From: a virus
Length of the DNA: 64,000 bases
Strand: one strand, 5' to 3'
IMG/VR virus record: IMGVR_UViG_3300022752_000052
Span: 1-64,000 of that record
A program made the position numbers and the translations under genes. How positions within the stretch are numbered: the stretch's first letter is position 1; each line of letters starts with the position of its first letter. The notes below the pieces were generated by a model. It was given only the letters and a program-made list of their open reading frames with translations. It did no database searches and was not told the origin of the DNA. Positions 35,452 to 44,799 of the stretch are shown here, piece after piece.

Positions 35452-36169
35452 CTTCTTTAGATTTTTGAGGTGCTATTTGTTTTTTAGGTGTTATTTCTTG
35501 TTTTTTGGGCTCTTCTTTATCTTTGTTATTTTTTGTGTCACTAGATTTATTTTTAGGCTCTTCTACTGGTTCCACTTCTTCTTCAATAAATTCGCTTATA
35601 TGCAAAGTCATAACAGGATTTTTAAGTTCTCTTCCGTTTATTTTTAACTTTGCAGGTGATAGCTCTGATGGGTCTTCGGTAAAATATCCTATTGAAAATT
35701 CGTTATCTTTAAGCAGTCTCACTATAACTCCACTATCTCCTGAGTCGTTTCTTACAATTTGATAGCCACTTTCTTCTAGAGTTGTATCTGCTCCTTGAGC
35801 TCCTAAATCTTTTACTTTAGTTTTGTCTTCTTCTTCCGGCTCTGTTTGATTTTTTGTTGTATCTTCTTCTTCTGTAAAAGTATCAAAAAATTTCTCCCAT
35901 AGTGCTCTTGCCTTTTTTATGTTGAATATTTTTATTTTATCTTTTGTTCTACTTAAGGCACTATCAATACGGTTTAAAATACCTTGTGCTACTTTAGATT
36001 TATATCCTCTAGGTAAGTCTGATCTTTTCAAAGTTAAAATTGATTTAGCAGCTCTTTTAGAATCTGCAAACTCAAATTTCATACCTTGCTTCTTTACTCT
36101 CTGATCTAGCTCGGCTGTAGAAAGTGTTTTTAAATCCTTATCATTTTGTTTTAAATCAGAATCGGCCAT
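35435..36169 (-). CDS. Hypothetical protein with disordered tail (244 aa)
   Basis: Helical basic N-terminal region (KRAAKSILTLKRSDLPRGYK), an acidic Thr/Glu/Lys linker (about 95-120), a compact middle (SGYQIVRNDSGDSGVIVRLL), and a Lys/Glu/Pro-rich tail from about 200 (KNNKDKEEPKKQEITPKK). It looks like an extended phage structural or scaffold-type protein, but no family is recognised. Confidence 0.6.
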   Translation of the reverse strand: MADSDLKQNDKDLKTLSTAELDQRVKKQGMKFEFADSKRAAKSILTLKRSDLPRGYKSKVAQGILNRIDSALSRTKDKIKIFNIKKARALWEKFFDTFTEEEDTTKNQTEPEEEDKTKVKDLGAQGADTTLEESGYQIVRNDSGDSGVIVRLLKDNEFSIGYFTEDPSELSPAKLKINGRELKNPVMTLHISEFIEEEVEPVEEPKNKSSDTKNNKDKEEPKKQEITPKKQIAPQKSKEDGSDT

Positions 36170-36170
36170 A

Positions 36171-36785
36171 TTATTTTATTAGGGATTCATTAATTGCAAT
36201 ACCTGTTATTCCTAAGGTTACTTTACCTAATTTTCTAGGGAACAGGATAAAAATGAAATCAGTGACAATACCTGATAATTTTACAGACTCTTTATAAATC
36301 ATAACGGAGCCATTAGATAGTATTTCTTTTTCTTTTTTAGTGATTGTATCATGAGCTTCTTGTCCTAATATGCATTTATCAGATTGTCCTAAATGATTAG
36401 ATATTGATTCAGTGCAATTCTTTACAAAAGTATCAACATAAGCCGTATTAGTTGCTAGTAATTTTCCATCTGAACTTTTTAACCACATAGGCAAAGGCAA
36501 ATCTAGTGCTGAGCTTTCTAACAAAGATATTCCATTTTTTAAAACAAATATTTCTTGTTTTAGTTTTAGATTATCTTCAGAAGTCGTTGCGGTCTTAGAT
36601 TCTAACTCGTGAAGTTTTTCCTCTAAATCTTCAATAATTTTATCTTGCCTTTCTAGTAGAGTATTATAATCTACAGATTTTTGCTTATTTTTATTTATCC
36701 AATAGGAAAATATGTGTCTTATACCTAGCGCACTAAGTATAGCGGTTATACCATAGAATAAATTGGTTATTTCAGGTAATTTCAT
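36171..36785 (-). CDS. Membrane-anchored coiled-coil protein with PAS-like domain (204 aa)
   Basis: Residues about 8-30 are a membrane segment (FYGITAILSALGIRHIFSYW), 40-88 a coiled coil (LLERQDKIIEDLEEKLHELE), and about 95-200 a PAS-like fold (LPLPMWLKSSDGKLLATNTA, LGQSD, then GSVMIYKESVKLSG). PAS sensor layout without an output domain is unusual in phages. A structural role (tail-fibre or spanin-like) is an alternative. Confidence 0.55.
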   Translation of the reverse strand: MKLPEITNLFYGITAILSALGIRHIFSYWINKNKQKSVDYNTLLERQDKIIEDLEEKLHELESKTATTSEDNLKLKQEIFVLKNGISLLESSALDLPLPMWLKSSDGKLLATNTAYVDTFVKNCTESISNHLGQSDKCILGQEAHDTITKKEKEILSNGSVMIYKESVKLSGIVTDFIFILFPRKLGKVTLGITGIAINESLIK

Positions 36786-37483
36786 TTTTTACTCTTTTTA
36801 TCGGCGGCATCCATTTGCCTCACCACTTTATTTGCCCACGATTTTCCTGCATTTCCTCCCCATAATAACCCTGCAATATAACCTCTGTCTTGGACAGGAG
36901 TTTTACCGGCGTCTACTTTTAAATTTTTATTGTGCCTGCTAAAGAAATTTCTCATTCTCCTGACTGTTTCAGGACTCATTTTACTTTTATTTTTTAGGTT
37001 TGAAGCTCTCTGTACCCCGGATCCAACCCCTGCTTTTTTAGCCTGTTTTGCATTAAGTCCGCCTTTTCCTCCAGATTTTTTTCTCATTTCTAATCCCCTC
37101 TCTGCTGCTTTTGCAACGCTGTCTGGAGGAGTGAAATTTATATGGTCATATTTACCCTCTAGTATTTTAATTATATGCTCTTTGATAAAAATAATAGATT
37201 CTTTATTCATCGCATCTTCTCCATCTGTACTCCCTATATCTGGTATTGATGCATCAGATTTATTTAGCATATCAAGAGAATAAGAAGTAGACCCTATCTT
37301 AATTTTAGTTATAGCTTTATAATCAAATGGAGTTGGTTTACCTGAGGGATTATAGCCAGTCCCTCTAATTTTACCTAAATCGTCTTTAGAAGATACAGAA
37401 AGTACATTGCCGTCAACAAAAACTTTCAAAGATAAGCCAGTGTCTAAATACTGTGATAGATATTCTTTATCAAAATATAGCAT
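36782..37483 (-). CDS. Phage protein of unknown function, RMRNFF/LLWGG motif (233 aa)
   Basis: The C-terminal segment has RRMRNFFSRHNKN, GYIAGLLWGGNAGKSWANKV, a combination I associate with uncharacterised proteins encoded near structural genes of large phages. The N-terminus is strand-rich (LSLKVFVDGNVLSVSSKDD). Low-complexity KKSGGKGGLNAKQAKKAG in the middle. It overlaps the PAS gene by 4 bases. Function unknown. Confidence 0.6.
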   Translation of the reverse strand: MLYFDKEYLSQYLDTGLSLKVFVDGNVLSVSSKDDLGKIRGTGYNPSGKPTPFDYKAITKIKIGSTSYSLDMLNKSDASIPDIGSTDGEDAMNKESIIFIKEHIIKILEGKYDHINFTPPDSVAKAAERGLEMRKKSGGKGGLNAKQAKKAGVGSGVQRASNLKNKSKMSPETVRRMRNFFSRHNKNLKVDAGKTPVQDRGYIAGLLWGGNAGKSWANKVVRQMDAADKKSKK

Positions 37484-37489
37484 AATGTT

Positions 37490-37532
37490 TTTTATATAAA
37501 TAGTATAAAGAGAACTATAAAATATAAATAAT
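37490..37532 (-). promoter_or_regulatory. AT-rich intergenic with TATACTATTTATA motif
   Basis: Minus-strand TTTATACTATTTATATAAA about 15 bases before the ATG at 37483, and a second ATTTATATTTTATA. Similar words lie upstream of 31274 (+), 46823 (-) and 54544 (-). Possible late or middle promoter; weak evidence. Confidence 0.3.
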
Positions 37533-37534
37533 GA

Positions 37535-38047
37535 TTAAGACTTCTTTTTTTTCTTTCGAGCGGCCTGTGCTTGTTTCCATAACTTATCATCTGCGCTTCT
37601 AGCCCCTCCAACTCCGGTTATAAAACTATTAACTCTGCCCATAGCCCATTGGTCTTGACTAACCCCTGGTCTGTGCCCGGAATTCCAGGCTGCTTTACCT
37701 TTGTTATATACCTGTCTTAAAATACCTAGAGGAATATCCGATTTCTCTGCTTTATTTTTCAAACCTTCTTCAGAAGAGTCCTCATCAAGAGAAATTGCGT
37801 CCATGTATTCAACAATTTTGTTTTTAATAATTTCTCCAAATCTCTTTTTAAAAGCACTAGTTGCGGCTCCTTGTTTCGTTTTTATCCTTTTACCGTCATC
37901 ATTATAATCAGCATCCCAATCTTTTTTGTACGTGTCTTTTCCTTTGTACTTTTCAATTTCTTTTTTCATAGCTTCTTTAGACCCCATTTTACCTTTATCT
38001 TTTAGTCCTTTAAGATATTTTTTAGGTATTTTATTTTGATCTTCCAT
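37535..38047 (-). CDS. Phage protein with GHRPGxxQxQW motif (170 aa)
   Basis: Opens IPKKYLKGLKDKGK and contains LGILRQVYNKGKAAWNSGHR then PGVSQDQWAMGRVNSFITG, motifs I know from uncharacterised conserved proteins of large phages (DUF5824-like; the name is from memory). It is very basic, ending ARKKKKKS. Such proteins may be virion-associated DNA-binding proteins; unproven. Confidence 0.65.
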   Translation of the reverse strand: MEDQNKIPKKYLKGLKDKGKMGSKEAMKKEIEKYKGKDTYKKDWDADYNDDGKRIKTKQGAATSAFKKRFGEIIKNKIVEYMDAISLDEDSSEEGLKNKAEKSDIPLGILRQVYNKGKAAWNSGHRPGVSQDQWAMGRVNSFITGVGGARSADDKLWKQAQAARKKKKKS

Positions 38048-38055
38048 AATAATTT

Positions 38056-39426
38056 TTATAAGATATTATTTAATTTTTCCATTTCTAAAAAGCTTAAAAC
38101 AGGTCTATATCTATCAAAATATTCCGGGTAAATTTCTTTATATATCCTTAATTGATAGATATTATTTACTGTTATTAAATTATTTTCATAAGTTTTTGAA
38201 ATAGATTTGTCATTTTTAATATGTATTGTGCCAATGTTACTTTCATACATTCCGGGACTATAATTTTCAATAATAAATGGGAATTTTTGCAGAAAGTCAA
38301 ATACCTCATTAACTTTAATCTTATCCCATTCCATGCTAATAACTATGCTATCATCTATCACTATCTGATTTACAGGAGTGTATTTATAGTTGTATCCATA
38401 AAGTCTGTCAGCTAAGTAGTATAATGTATTTGCCTGTTCTTTATCTATGTAAAACTTAATTAAATCTCTATATTTTTTATCTCCTACGATATGCAAAGAA
38501 TCGGAAAAAATTTCTAAGAATCCAATAAAATCTATAAACTCCTCATCGCTTGGTTGATTCATTTCAGAAGACATGTCGACAATGATTCCAATATTATATT
38601 TTTTATTTGGAGAAATTGCATGATATTCATTTTGAAGTGGCATCCCTCCCCATTTTCTAATGAAATTTCTTGTAGATATAATGTTTTGCTTCTCCCACTC
38701 ATCAGAATTTTTACCAACTTGTGTAATAGTTGGGTTGAATCTGGATCCTCTGCATGTCATGTGATATACAAATCCTTCCCATGTTTGTATAAATGTTGCT
38801 CCATTTAGCATTAATCTATTCCAAATGTCAGAATCTTCTTTTGATTGGACATAAAATAAAGAATCATGACCTCCAATTTTCAAAAATTCCTCTTTGTAAA
38901 AAGCCCATGGAGCAAATACGCCGTTTGTTGTTTTATCTTTTTTCGAAGATTTTGTTTTCATGTTGTGAACTAATTCTATGAACTTACTCTCCATGAATGT
39001 TTCCGGCTCCGTTCCTAAATCTGATATTATTTTTTCATGTCCCGGAGGATGTAGAGGAGGTTCCACTCTAGTAAGTGAGACAATGGTTTTTTTATCTACC
39101 ATGTTTTTTTCAATAGCGTCTAATGCTCCAGGAGCTAAATACATGTCGCAATGCCATATAATGCATATGTCATAAGAAGATCTTCTAACTAAAGCATCGT
39201 ATAATATAGTGTGTCCCAATCTCGTATTTCCTTCATTTCGCATGACTTTTAGCATAGGATTTATTAAAGATTCACTATAAACCCAATCCCATGTACCATC
39301 AGTAGAAGCGTCATCGGCAAAGCAAATTTCAACTTCATGATTTCCCTTATTTTTCATAATAGAATCATAAGACCATTTAAAGTATTTTAAGTTGTTTCTT
39401 CCGGGTACAATAAAACTAATTTTCAT
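38056..39426 (-). CDS. Glycosyltransferase, GT2 type (456 aa)
   Basis: MKISFIVPGRNNLKYFKWSY and VEICFADDASTDGTWDWVY are the GT-A/GT2 nucleotide-binding start; WHCDMYLAPGALD carries the metal-binding D-x-like motif. SKEDSDIWNRLMLNGATFI fits the acceptor/catalytic region (ED motif). About 190 residues after this are not recognised. First (3'-most) gene of a run of overlapping glycosyltransferase genes; its start overlaps the next gene by 11 bases. Confidence 0.8.
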   Translation of the reverse strand: MKISFIVPGRNNLKYFKWSYDSIMKNKGNHEVEICFADDASTDGTWDWVYSESLINPMLKVMRNEGNTRLGHTILYDALVRRSSYDICIIWHCDMYLAPGALDAIEKNMVDKKTIVSLTRVEPPLHPPGHEKIISDLGTEPETFMESKFIELVHNMKTKSSKKDKTTNGVFAPWAFYKEEFLKIGGHDSLFYVQSKEDSDIWNRLMLNGATFIQTWEGFVYHMTCRGSRFNPTITQVGKNSDEWEKQNIISTRNFIRKWGGMPLQNEYHAISPNKKYNIGIIVDMSSEMNQPSDEEFIDFIGFLEIFSDSLHIVGDKKYRDLIKFYIDKEQANTLYYLADRLYGYNYKYTPVNQIVIDDSIVISMEWDKIKVNEVFDFLQKFPFIIENYSPGMYESNIGTIHIKNDKSISKTYENNLITVNNIYQLRIYKEIYPEYFDRYRPVLSFLEMEKLNNIL

Positions 39427-40414
39427 TTACTAAATTATTAAGTTTGTTTATGAAACGGTTTTTGAATGCTGATTCAGAATAGTGAGAGTCATATAAATGT
39501 TTTGTTTCCTCTGAACACATTTCATAAAAACCTGGATTCGCTAGCTTTTTTATAATATCTACTGCTTGTGATGTGTTTCCTAGTCTAACTGTAGTATACG
39601 GATGTAGATTATCCTGAGTGTCAAGTCCCTCATAACCAACACAAGGAATACCTAAAAAAGAACAATTTAAAGCAAAAGTACCTGCTGCATGCGTTCGCAT
39701 TAAATGTACGCCTATTTTAGCTTTAGATGCTAATTGATTAATCCACTCCATCCAAGAGCAATAAGGCAAATGTGTAATGTCGGGAATGTAGTCCTCATCT
39801 TCTTTTTTTCGACCCATAGAAGGAGCAAAGATAGGTATTAAAGTATTTCCCGTAGACCATTCTTTTCTTGATGACGCAGAAACTATAAACGAATCCATAC
39901 CTCCATACCAAGAACAAAAATTACCTCCTATGACAATACCTTCAGCATCTCTTCTTTTTGGAACTACGTTTTTTATGGTATCTTCAATCATAAGAGAAGG
40001 CATTACTAAACACTCTAGATTAGTTATTCCCTTATAGTATTTTTTATCTGCTGAATTATGACAAAGAATAAAGTCGCACTCTCTTAATGCGTTATAAAAA
40101 TTAAACTGACCTTTTATATCATAATCTTGCCAATACCAGTTTGGACCTTCCTGCATCATAGTAACTTTATCAGCAAAATATTCTCTAATAAAATTAATTT
40201 CTAAATATGGTTTATTTTTACCGGGTATTATAATAGCTAGGTCAAACTTTTTAAAAGACGTAAACGATTCAATATACTTTTTTATTAAGTGAGAATCAGC
40301 GGGTACACTAACTGCATCTAAAGCAATCGACCAAGCTACATCTGTTCTAGCATTCTCAAAATTTCTAGGATATTTAGTAAAATTTCCTATTTCGGATATT
40401 ATTGCTATGTTCAT
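39416..40414 (-). CDS. Glycosyltransferase, GT-B type (332 aa)
   Basis: The start is the ATG at 40414 (MNIAIISEIGNFTKYPRNFE), after the stop of 40417-41004. The C-terminal half has HLMRTHAAGTFALNCSFLGI, PCVGYEGLDTQDNLHPYTTV and a helix-rich end, as in family-4-like glycosyltransferases where the sugar-nucleotide site has a GxP(C/V) pattern. Donor and acceptor unknown. Confidence 0.65.
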   Translation of the reverse strand: MNIAIISEIGNFTKYPRNFENARTDVAWSIALDAVSVPADSHLIKKYIESFTSFKKFDLAIIIPGKNKPYLEINFIREYFADKVTMMQEGPNWYWQDYDIKGQFNFYNALRECDFILCHNSADKKYYKGITNLECLVMPSLMIEDTIKNVVPKRRDAEGIVIGGNFCSWYGGMDSFIVSASSRKEWSTGNTLIPIFAPSMGRKKEDEDYIPDITHLPYCSWMEWINQLASKAKIGVHLMRTHAAGTFALNCSFLGIPCVGYEGLDTQDNLHPYTTVRLGNTSQAVDIIKKLANPGFYEMCSEETKHLYDSHYSESAFKNRFINKLNNLVNEN

Positions 40415-40416
40415 AT

Positions 40417-41004
40417 TTATAAAACTTTGCAAATTATCCCTTCGCTGTCAACTAATACAACAGAATTAAAAACATTAAATCCGGATTCGTGGCCTATTCT
40501 ATGAGTATCCTCAAGTCTACCGGAAGTTATAGCCTCATCTATAGCTTTTTTAACTCCTCTTGCTGTTGGATGTCCATAATCATCAAAGACAATATATAAG
40601 TCTTTATCCTCTTTTTTCATTCGTAAGCATCTCTCAATATCTTCTTTAACATTTGAGTAATCATGAACACAATCAATAAAACATAAATCAATGCTATCAT
40701 TTATGTTTATGTATGTTTTATTTGAGTAAGCATCTCCAATAATACAAGTTATATTCTTTCTGCCCTTCGTATTTTCTATTACCTTTTTAATATTATCTTC
40801 TAGGTGATCAATAGTATATACTTTTTCAGATATGTAAGACAATACTCTAGTTGTATACCCCCAGTTAGATCCTATTTCTAAACAAACTTTTATATTTTTG
40901 TCAGAAAAAAAATCGAGTAAATCTTTCTTAAATTTGTGAGATGTAGTGTTTTTATTCTCCTTTTTATCGGGAATGTCTTTTAAAATTTCTTCGTAGTTAT
41001 ACAT
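40417..41004 (-). CDS. Class I AdoMet methyltransferase (195 aa)
   Basis: Motif I VCLEIGSNWGYTTRVLSYI (about 35-53), then VYTIDHLEDNI (motif II acid), ITCIIGDAYSN, and LCFIDCVHDYSNVKEDIERC, the pattern of Methyltransf_24-type small-molecule or sugar O-methyltransferases. It could methylate sugars built by the flanking glycosyltransferases. It overlaps the next gene upstream by 8 bases. Confidence 0.75.
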   Translation of the reverse strand: MYNYEEILKDIPDKKENKNTTSHKFKKDLLDFFSDKNIKVCLEIGSNWGYTTRVLSYISEKVYTIDHLEDNIKKVIENTKGRKNITCIIGDAYSNKTYININDSIDLCFIDCVHDYSNVKEDIERCLRMKKEDKDLYIVFDDYGHPTARGVKKAIDEAITSGRLEDTHRIGHESGFNVFNSVVLVDSEGIICKVL

Positions 41005-41926
41005 AAAGTAATCTAGTTAATTTTTCGTAAAATATTTTATTCTGATTAACAATGAAATCCCTAAAAAGGTTACATTTATAATGATATTTATCAGGATTTC
41101 TAATTATTTCCGATACTAATTTGTGTAGTTCGGAAGGGGATTTTATAAAGTTCATGTAATTTTCAGCACCAAACCAATCGATATCATAAGGATAGGTAAC
41201 TATAGGACATTTAGAAAAAGCTATTTCAGAGTATCTATTATTAATCATACCTAATTCTCTTTGGCCTTTACCTATTATGGCTATAGCACTCTTAGCTGAT
41301 TTGTATAAGGAACCAATATCATCAGGAGGTAAAATACCAACTAAATTTTCATGATTACCCCAACCTTGACCATATATAGATAATGAATCATTACCTCCGG
41401 AAAAAAATATTTCTCTTTCTAGCTTGTAAGATTCATCTGTAAGTCTATTAAATCCCATTCCCAAAAATACACATCTCTTATCATACATGGGATTGTATAT
41501 TAATTCAGAATCATTTATAGCTAAAAAATAATAATTAAATGTTTCAGCGCATATGTTAGTATAAACATCATCATATAATTTTTTAGAATTAGTTATCAAT
41601 TTATCGTAATATGTTCCCCATCCTTTCAAAATTCCATCGTATCCTAAAACTCCATTAGATGTAGCGCATAATATTCTATTCCTACATTTTACATTTTTTA
41701 TGATATTAAATGTAGCAGCATCTAACATTTCATAATAAATAACATCAGGATTTAATTCATCTATACTATTTTTAAATTCTTCTGACATCTCTTCATTTAT
41801 TTCTGACATGTTAAGTTGATGTACTGTAGTTACTTCATGTCCTCTTAAATGCAATTCTGATCCTAATGCTTGGGATAATTTATAATTACCCATAGGGAAA
41901 GGTTGATGTATGATTAATATTCTCAT
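40997..41926 (-). CDS. Glycosyltransferase, GT-B type (309 aa)
   Basis: MRILIIHQPFPMGNYKLSQA and GSELHLRGHEVTTVHQLN form a GT-B N-terminal strand-helix start. The C-terminal domain has INNRYSEIAFSKCPIVTYPY and a terminal helical region, like CgeB/family-1-like transferases. No DxD is expected in this fold. Overlaps 41923-42576 by 4 bases. Confidence 0.65.
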   Translation of the reverse strand: MRILIIHQPFPMGNYKLSQALGSELHLRGHEVTTVHQLNMSEINEEMSEEFKNSIDELNPDVIYYEMLDAATFNIIKNVKCRNRILCATSNGVLGYDGILKGWGTYYDKLITNSKKLYDDVYTNICAETFNYYFLAINDSELIYNPMYDKRCVFLGMGFNRLTDESYKLEREIFFSGGNDSLSIYGQGWGNHENLVGILPPDDIGSLYKSAKSAIAIIGKGQRELGMINNRYSEIAFSKCPIVTYPYDIDWFGAENYMNFIKSPSELHKLVSEIIRNPDKYHYKCNLFRDFIVNQNKIFYEKLTRLLYV

Positions 41927-42576
41927 TCTTGAAATATAATTAATAATTCCATGTTATAAGGTTGAGATGCATATACGGAATATCCATAGGAGTTAGATAA
42001 TTCTTTTATTAAGTTAATTGTTATTTTTGTATAATCGCATTTGCCATTTTGATTTGTACCGAATAAGTGAGCGTCATCAATACCTATTAAATCATTTTCC
42101 TGGGCAGTTTCAAAGATTAGTTCAAGTTCTCTAAGTAGGGGTACATCTTGTTCTCCTCTAGCGTATTTTTCGGCACCTGCGTGAGCATCTAACCAAAAAC
42201 ATATGGGATTCGTCCTGTCTTTTAAAAACTCTGATAGGAAAGCAGTGCTGTCGTTTTTATATAACGTTAATTTTCCATCAAAGTAAGTTTCCTTTTCAAT
42301 AAAATCTGAATCTTCCGTATCGTCCGAAAGAATCTCATCATAAAATTTCCCCCTTTTTTCTATTTGCTTGAATCTATTAGAGGCAATTTTTGCAATAGAA
42401 TCTCCTAACTCAACTGTGTGCCACTGAGAGAAGTCGTCTAAATTTCCAACATGCCGTAAGGTTGTAAGCGCCGTACCTCCTTTAAAAGTTCCTGTCTCTA
42501 CAAAAATTTCCGGACAAGGTCTTTTTAATTTTTCGCTTGCTATTGCATGATAAAACGATGGTAAAATGTAACCCAT
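41923..42576 (-). CDS. Methyltransferase-like / class I fold protein (217 aa)
   Basis: EIFVETGTFKGGTALTTLRH (about 19-38) is a motif-I-like glycine loop (ETGTFxGG), with WHTVELGDSIA as the following acid and ICFWLDAHAGAEKYARGEQD in the metal or catalytic region. Similar proteins are linked to capsule loci. IGIDDAHLFGTNQNGKCDY follows. The substrate is unknown. Confidence 0.65.
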   Translation of the reverse strand: MGYILPSFYHAIASEKLKRPCPEIFVETGTFKGGTALTTLRHVGNLDDFSQWHTVELGDSIAKIASNRFKQIEKRGKFYDEILSDDTEDSDFIEKETYFDGKLTLYKNDSTAFLSEFLKDRTNPICFWLDAHAGAEKYARGEQDVPLLRELELIFETAQENDLIGIDDAHLFGTNQNGKCDYTKITINLIKELSNSYGYSVYASQPYNMELLIIFQE

Positions 42577-42588
42577 GATATAAATTAT

Positions 42589-42843
42589 TTAATTAGTTTC
42601 GGTATCTGTTTGTTCATCAAAGTATAATCCGTATATATTTATCAGTAAATCAGCTATTTTGTTGTCTATTCCGTCAAGCCAATTAAATTTTCTCTCGTAG
42701 TAAATTTTTCTAACTTCATCTATGTAAGAATCTTCATAATTTGAAAGCATAAAAGCTACATCTAATTCTGAGTCTTCTTCATCATCTGAAAATTTAATTA
42801 AATCTCTGAGGGTTTTTTGAATTAATTTTAAGTTGCTTTCCAT
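42589..42843 (-). CDS. Hypothetical acidic protein (84 aa)
   Basis: Acidic and helical (LKLIQKTLRDLIKFSDDEED). No family is recognised. It sits between the methyltransferase-like gene and 42846 with two-base spacing, so it is in the same operon. Confidence 0.6.
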   Translation of the reverse strand: MESNLKLIQKTLRDLIKFSDDEEDSELDVAFMLSNYEDSYIDEVRKIYYERKFNWLDGIDNKIADLLINIYGLYFDEQTDTETN

Positions 42844-42845
42844 TG

Positions 42846-43763
42846 CTATTTAAATGTTAAGTTAAACAAATCTCTGTCAATTTTATTTTCGACATAATCT
42901 CCTAGTGTTTTCATACTATAAGAGTTATCTGATAAATCAAAATATCCATCCCAATCATCACCCTTCTCTCTCCAAAAATTCCTGCCTGTTTCCGTTTTTA
43001 GGAAATCTTCTATTTTATTTACTCTATTATTAGGATATTGATTATTAAATTCATCTATTAAGTTTCTAAAATTGCTTTGAGCTGATTCATCCGGAACAAA
43101 ACCATATCTTAAATATACATAATAACCTGTAGAATTACTTCTTCTCAGGAACTCTCCTTCTATTTTTCTTATTTTATTCTGGTTTTTTAAATTAGCTATT
43201 TGTCTAACAAGTAAATTTAAACCGCCGCCAGAAATATTCTCTCCCTCGGATTTTATGGTTTGTATGGACTTATTTATCAAATTTTTAGTGTTGAAATTAT
43301 ACTCCGTTTCAACATAATATCTCTTAGATTCAAATAAAAAGTAAGTAGCTCCGGAACTTTTTTTGGATATAACTACTCTTTGAACATCCGATAAATCTGT
43401 ATTCGGAGATATTCCGCTCATATATGCCAAAAGTCTATATTCTCTTTCTACTTTTTTGTCCATAAATTTGGGATTGTCCAATTTTTTCTGCTTCTTCCAA
43501 GATATCCTTGCCTCATCATCTGATCCTCCAAAAAACATATTTTCGTCACTTTCTTTAACCGCCCTATAATTTAAAACTTTTATAGGATACTTGAATTCTT
43601 TTTTATCTACTTTAAAATCTTTTATAGAAGAAGGTTTATTATTATTTTTTACTTCTTTAGCGAGATTCTTACTTATTTTTTTCAGATTTCTTCCACTAAC
43701 TTGTATTTTTTTAAGACTTTTTTCTAAATCTTTCACTATGTTTTTTAAATCTTTAGAATCCAT
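42846..43763 (-). CDS. Hypothetical protein (305 aa)
   Basis: Basic coiled coil at about 1-45 (DLKNIVKDLEKSLKKIQVS), a middle with FGGSDDEARISWKKQKKLDN, and a C-terminal part GYYVYLRYGFVPDE, TGRNFWREKGDDWDG, YFDLSDNSYSMKTL. The last block recurs in phage and mobile-element proteins I know of without a function. It breaks the glycosyltransferase run and may be unrelated to it. Confidence 0.6.
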   Translation of the reverse strand: MDSKDLKNIVKDLEKSLKKIQVSGRNLKKISKNLAKEVKNNNKPSSIKDFKVDKKEFKYPIKVLNYRAVKESDENMFFGGSDDEARISWKKQKKLDNPKFMDKKVEREYRLLAYMSGISPNTDLSDVQRVVISKKSSGATYFLFESKRYYVETEYNFNTKNLINKSIQTIKSEGENISGGGLNLLVRQIANLKNQNKIRKIEGEFLRRSNSTGYYVYLRYGFVPDESAQSNFRNLIDEFNNQYPNNRVNKIEDFLKTETGRNFWREKGDDWDGYFDLSDNSYSMKTLGDYVENKIDRDLFNLTFK

Positions 43764-43764
43764 G

Positions 43765-44799
43765 CTATATATTTAATTCTTTTATATAATCTTTATAAGT
43801 AAGTAACCTTTCTTGTCTATTATTTCCGTATAGAAGTTCTAAGTTTTTCTTGTTTATGTCTCTTACTATATTGTACCAATCTCCTTTTTTTTCTTGAGTG
43901 CTTTTTTGACCATCTGATTTTGACACAGCATACTTCCTCTTTTCTGGATGTTCTCTATTATGTACTTTCAAAATATTTTTTACTACATATTGAACGTAAT
44001 AATTTTGCATAACTTTCATGCATTCTTGCATAAAAGCTGTATCTTCTCCGCTCAGGCCCCAAAAACCTAAAGGTATGTTAGCGCCAGCTTTTATTAATTC
44101 AGAACTTATACATAATAAACTACCATCAAATTTAGGACTATACAAGACATTAACATCAATATCAGATTCATATTTTTTATTAATCTTATCCATTTCATCT
44201 TTAGTCATGACATATCTTATAGAGTGTTTTTCTGTAAAGCACCTAGGATCTGATTTTTCGTAGTATGTAGAATTCAAAAATTCTGGATGTTCTAATACCT
44301 CCCAGGAAGAATCCCACATTTTTCTATCCGCAAAAGTAATAATATATCTGTAAAATTTAGCATTATCAGATGACTTTTTTATTTTATCTAATGTAGAAAA
44401 AGTATTATGAGGAACTAAGCAATCTGTTTCTCCCCAAATAACAATATCTACTTTATTAGCATAATTGTAATTCAAGTCTCTTCTGTAATTTACCATTGTA
44501 TATAAATCTGAAGAATTTGGTAAATGCCCTTGTATTATTTTACAATTAGTCTCTTGCTTTAATTTATGAATAATATTCATAAATTTCCATTGAATATTTT
44601 TAGCTGTTTCCGGACTTTCGCAAGATTCGAACAAATAACATGTATTTAAAAATAAATCAATGGTTATATTTTCTTGATTTTCAATTTCTTTTACTGAATC
44701 AATAATACTATCAACTAAGTAAGGAAGCATGTCTATTTCATAAAACATAACATTTGTTCCTATAACATAGGTATAATCTAGTTTAACCATATCTTTCAT
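43765..44799 (-). CDS. Glycosyltransferase-like, GT-A type (344 aa)
   Basis: Residues about 117-131 read NKVDIVIWGETDCLVP, with a DxD-like E-T-D, preceded by a helical half. Later PLGFWGLSGEDTAFMQEC matches the GxGxED region used by GT2-type enzymes for acceptor and base. Long C-terminal helical tail ending KDYIKELNI. Family-level assignment only. Confidence 0.6.
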   Translation of the reverse strand: MKDMVKLDYTYVIGTNVMFYEIDMLPYLVDSIIDSVKEIENQENITIDLFLNTCYLFESCESPETAKNIQWKFMNIIHKLKQETNCKIIQGHLPNSSDLYTMVNYRRDLNYNYANKVDIVIWGETDCLVPHNTFSTLDKIKKSSDNAKFYRYIITFADRKMWDSSWEVLEHPEFLNSTYYEKSDPRCFTEKHSIRYVMTKDEMDKINKKYESDIDVNVLYSPKFDGSLLCISSELIKAGANIPLGFWGLSGEDTAFMQECMKVMQNYYVQYVVKNILKVHNREHPEKRKYAVSKSDGQKSTQEKKGDWYNIVRDINKKNLELLYGNNRQERLLTYKDYIKELNI

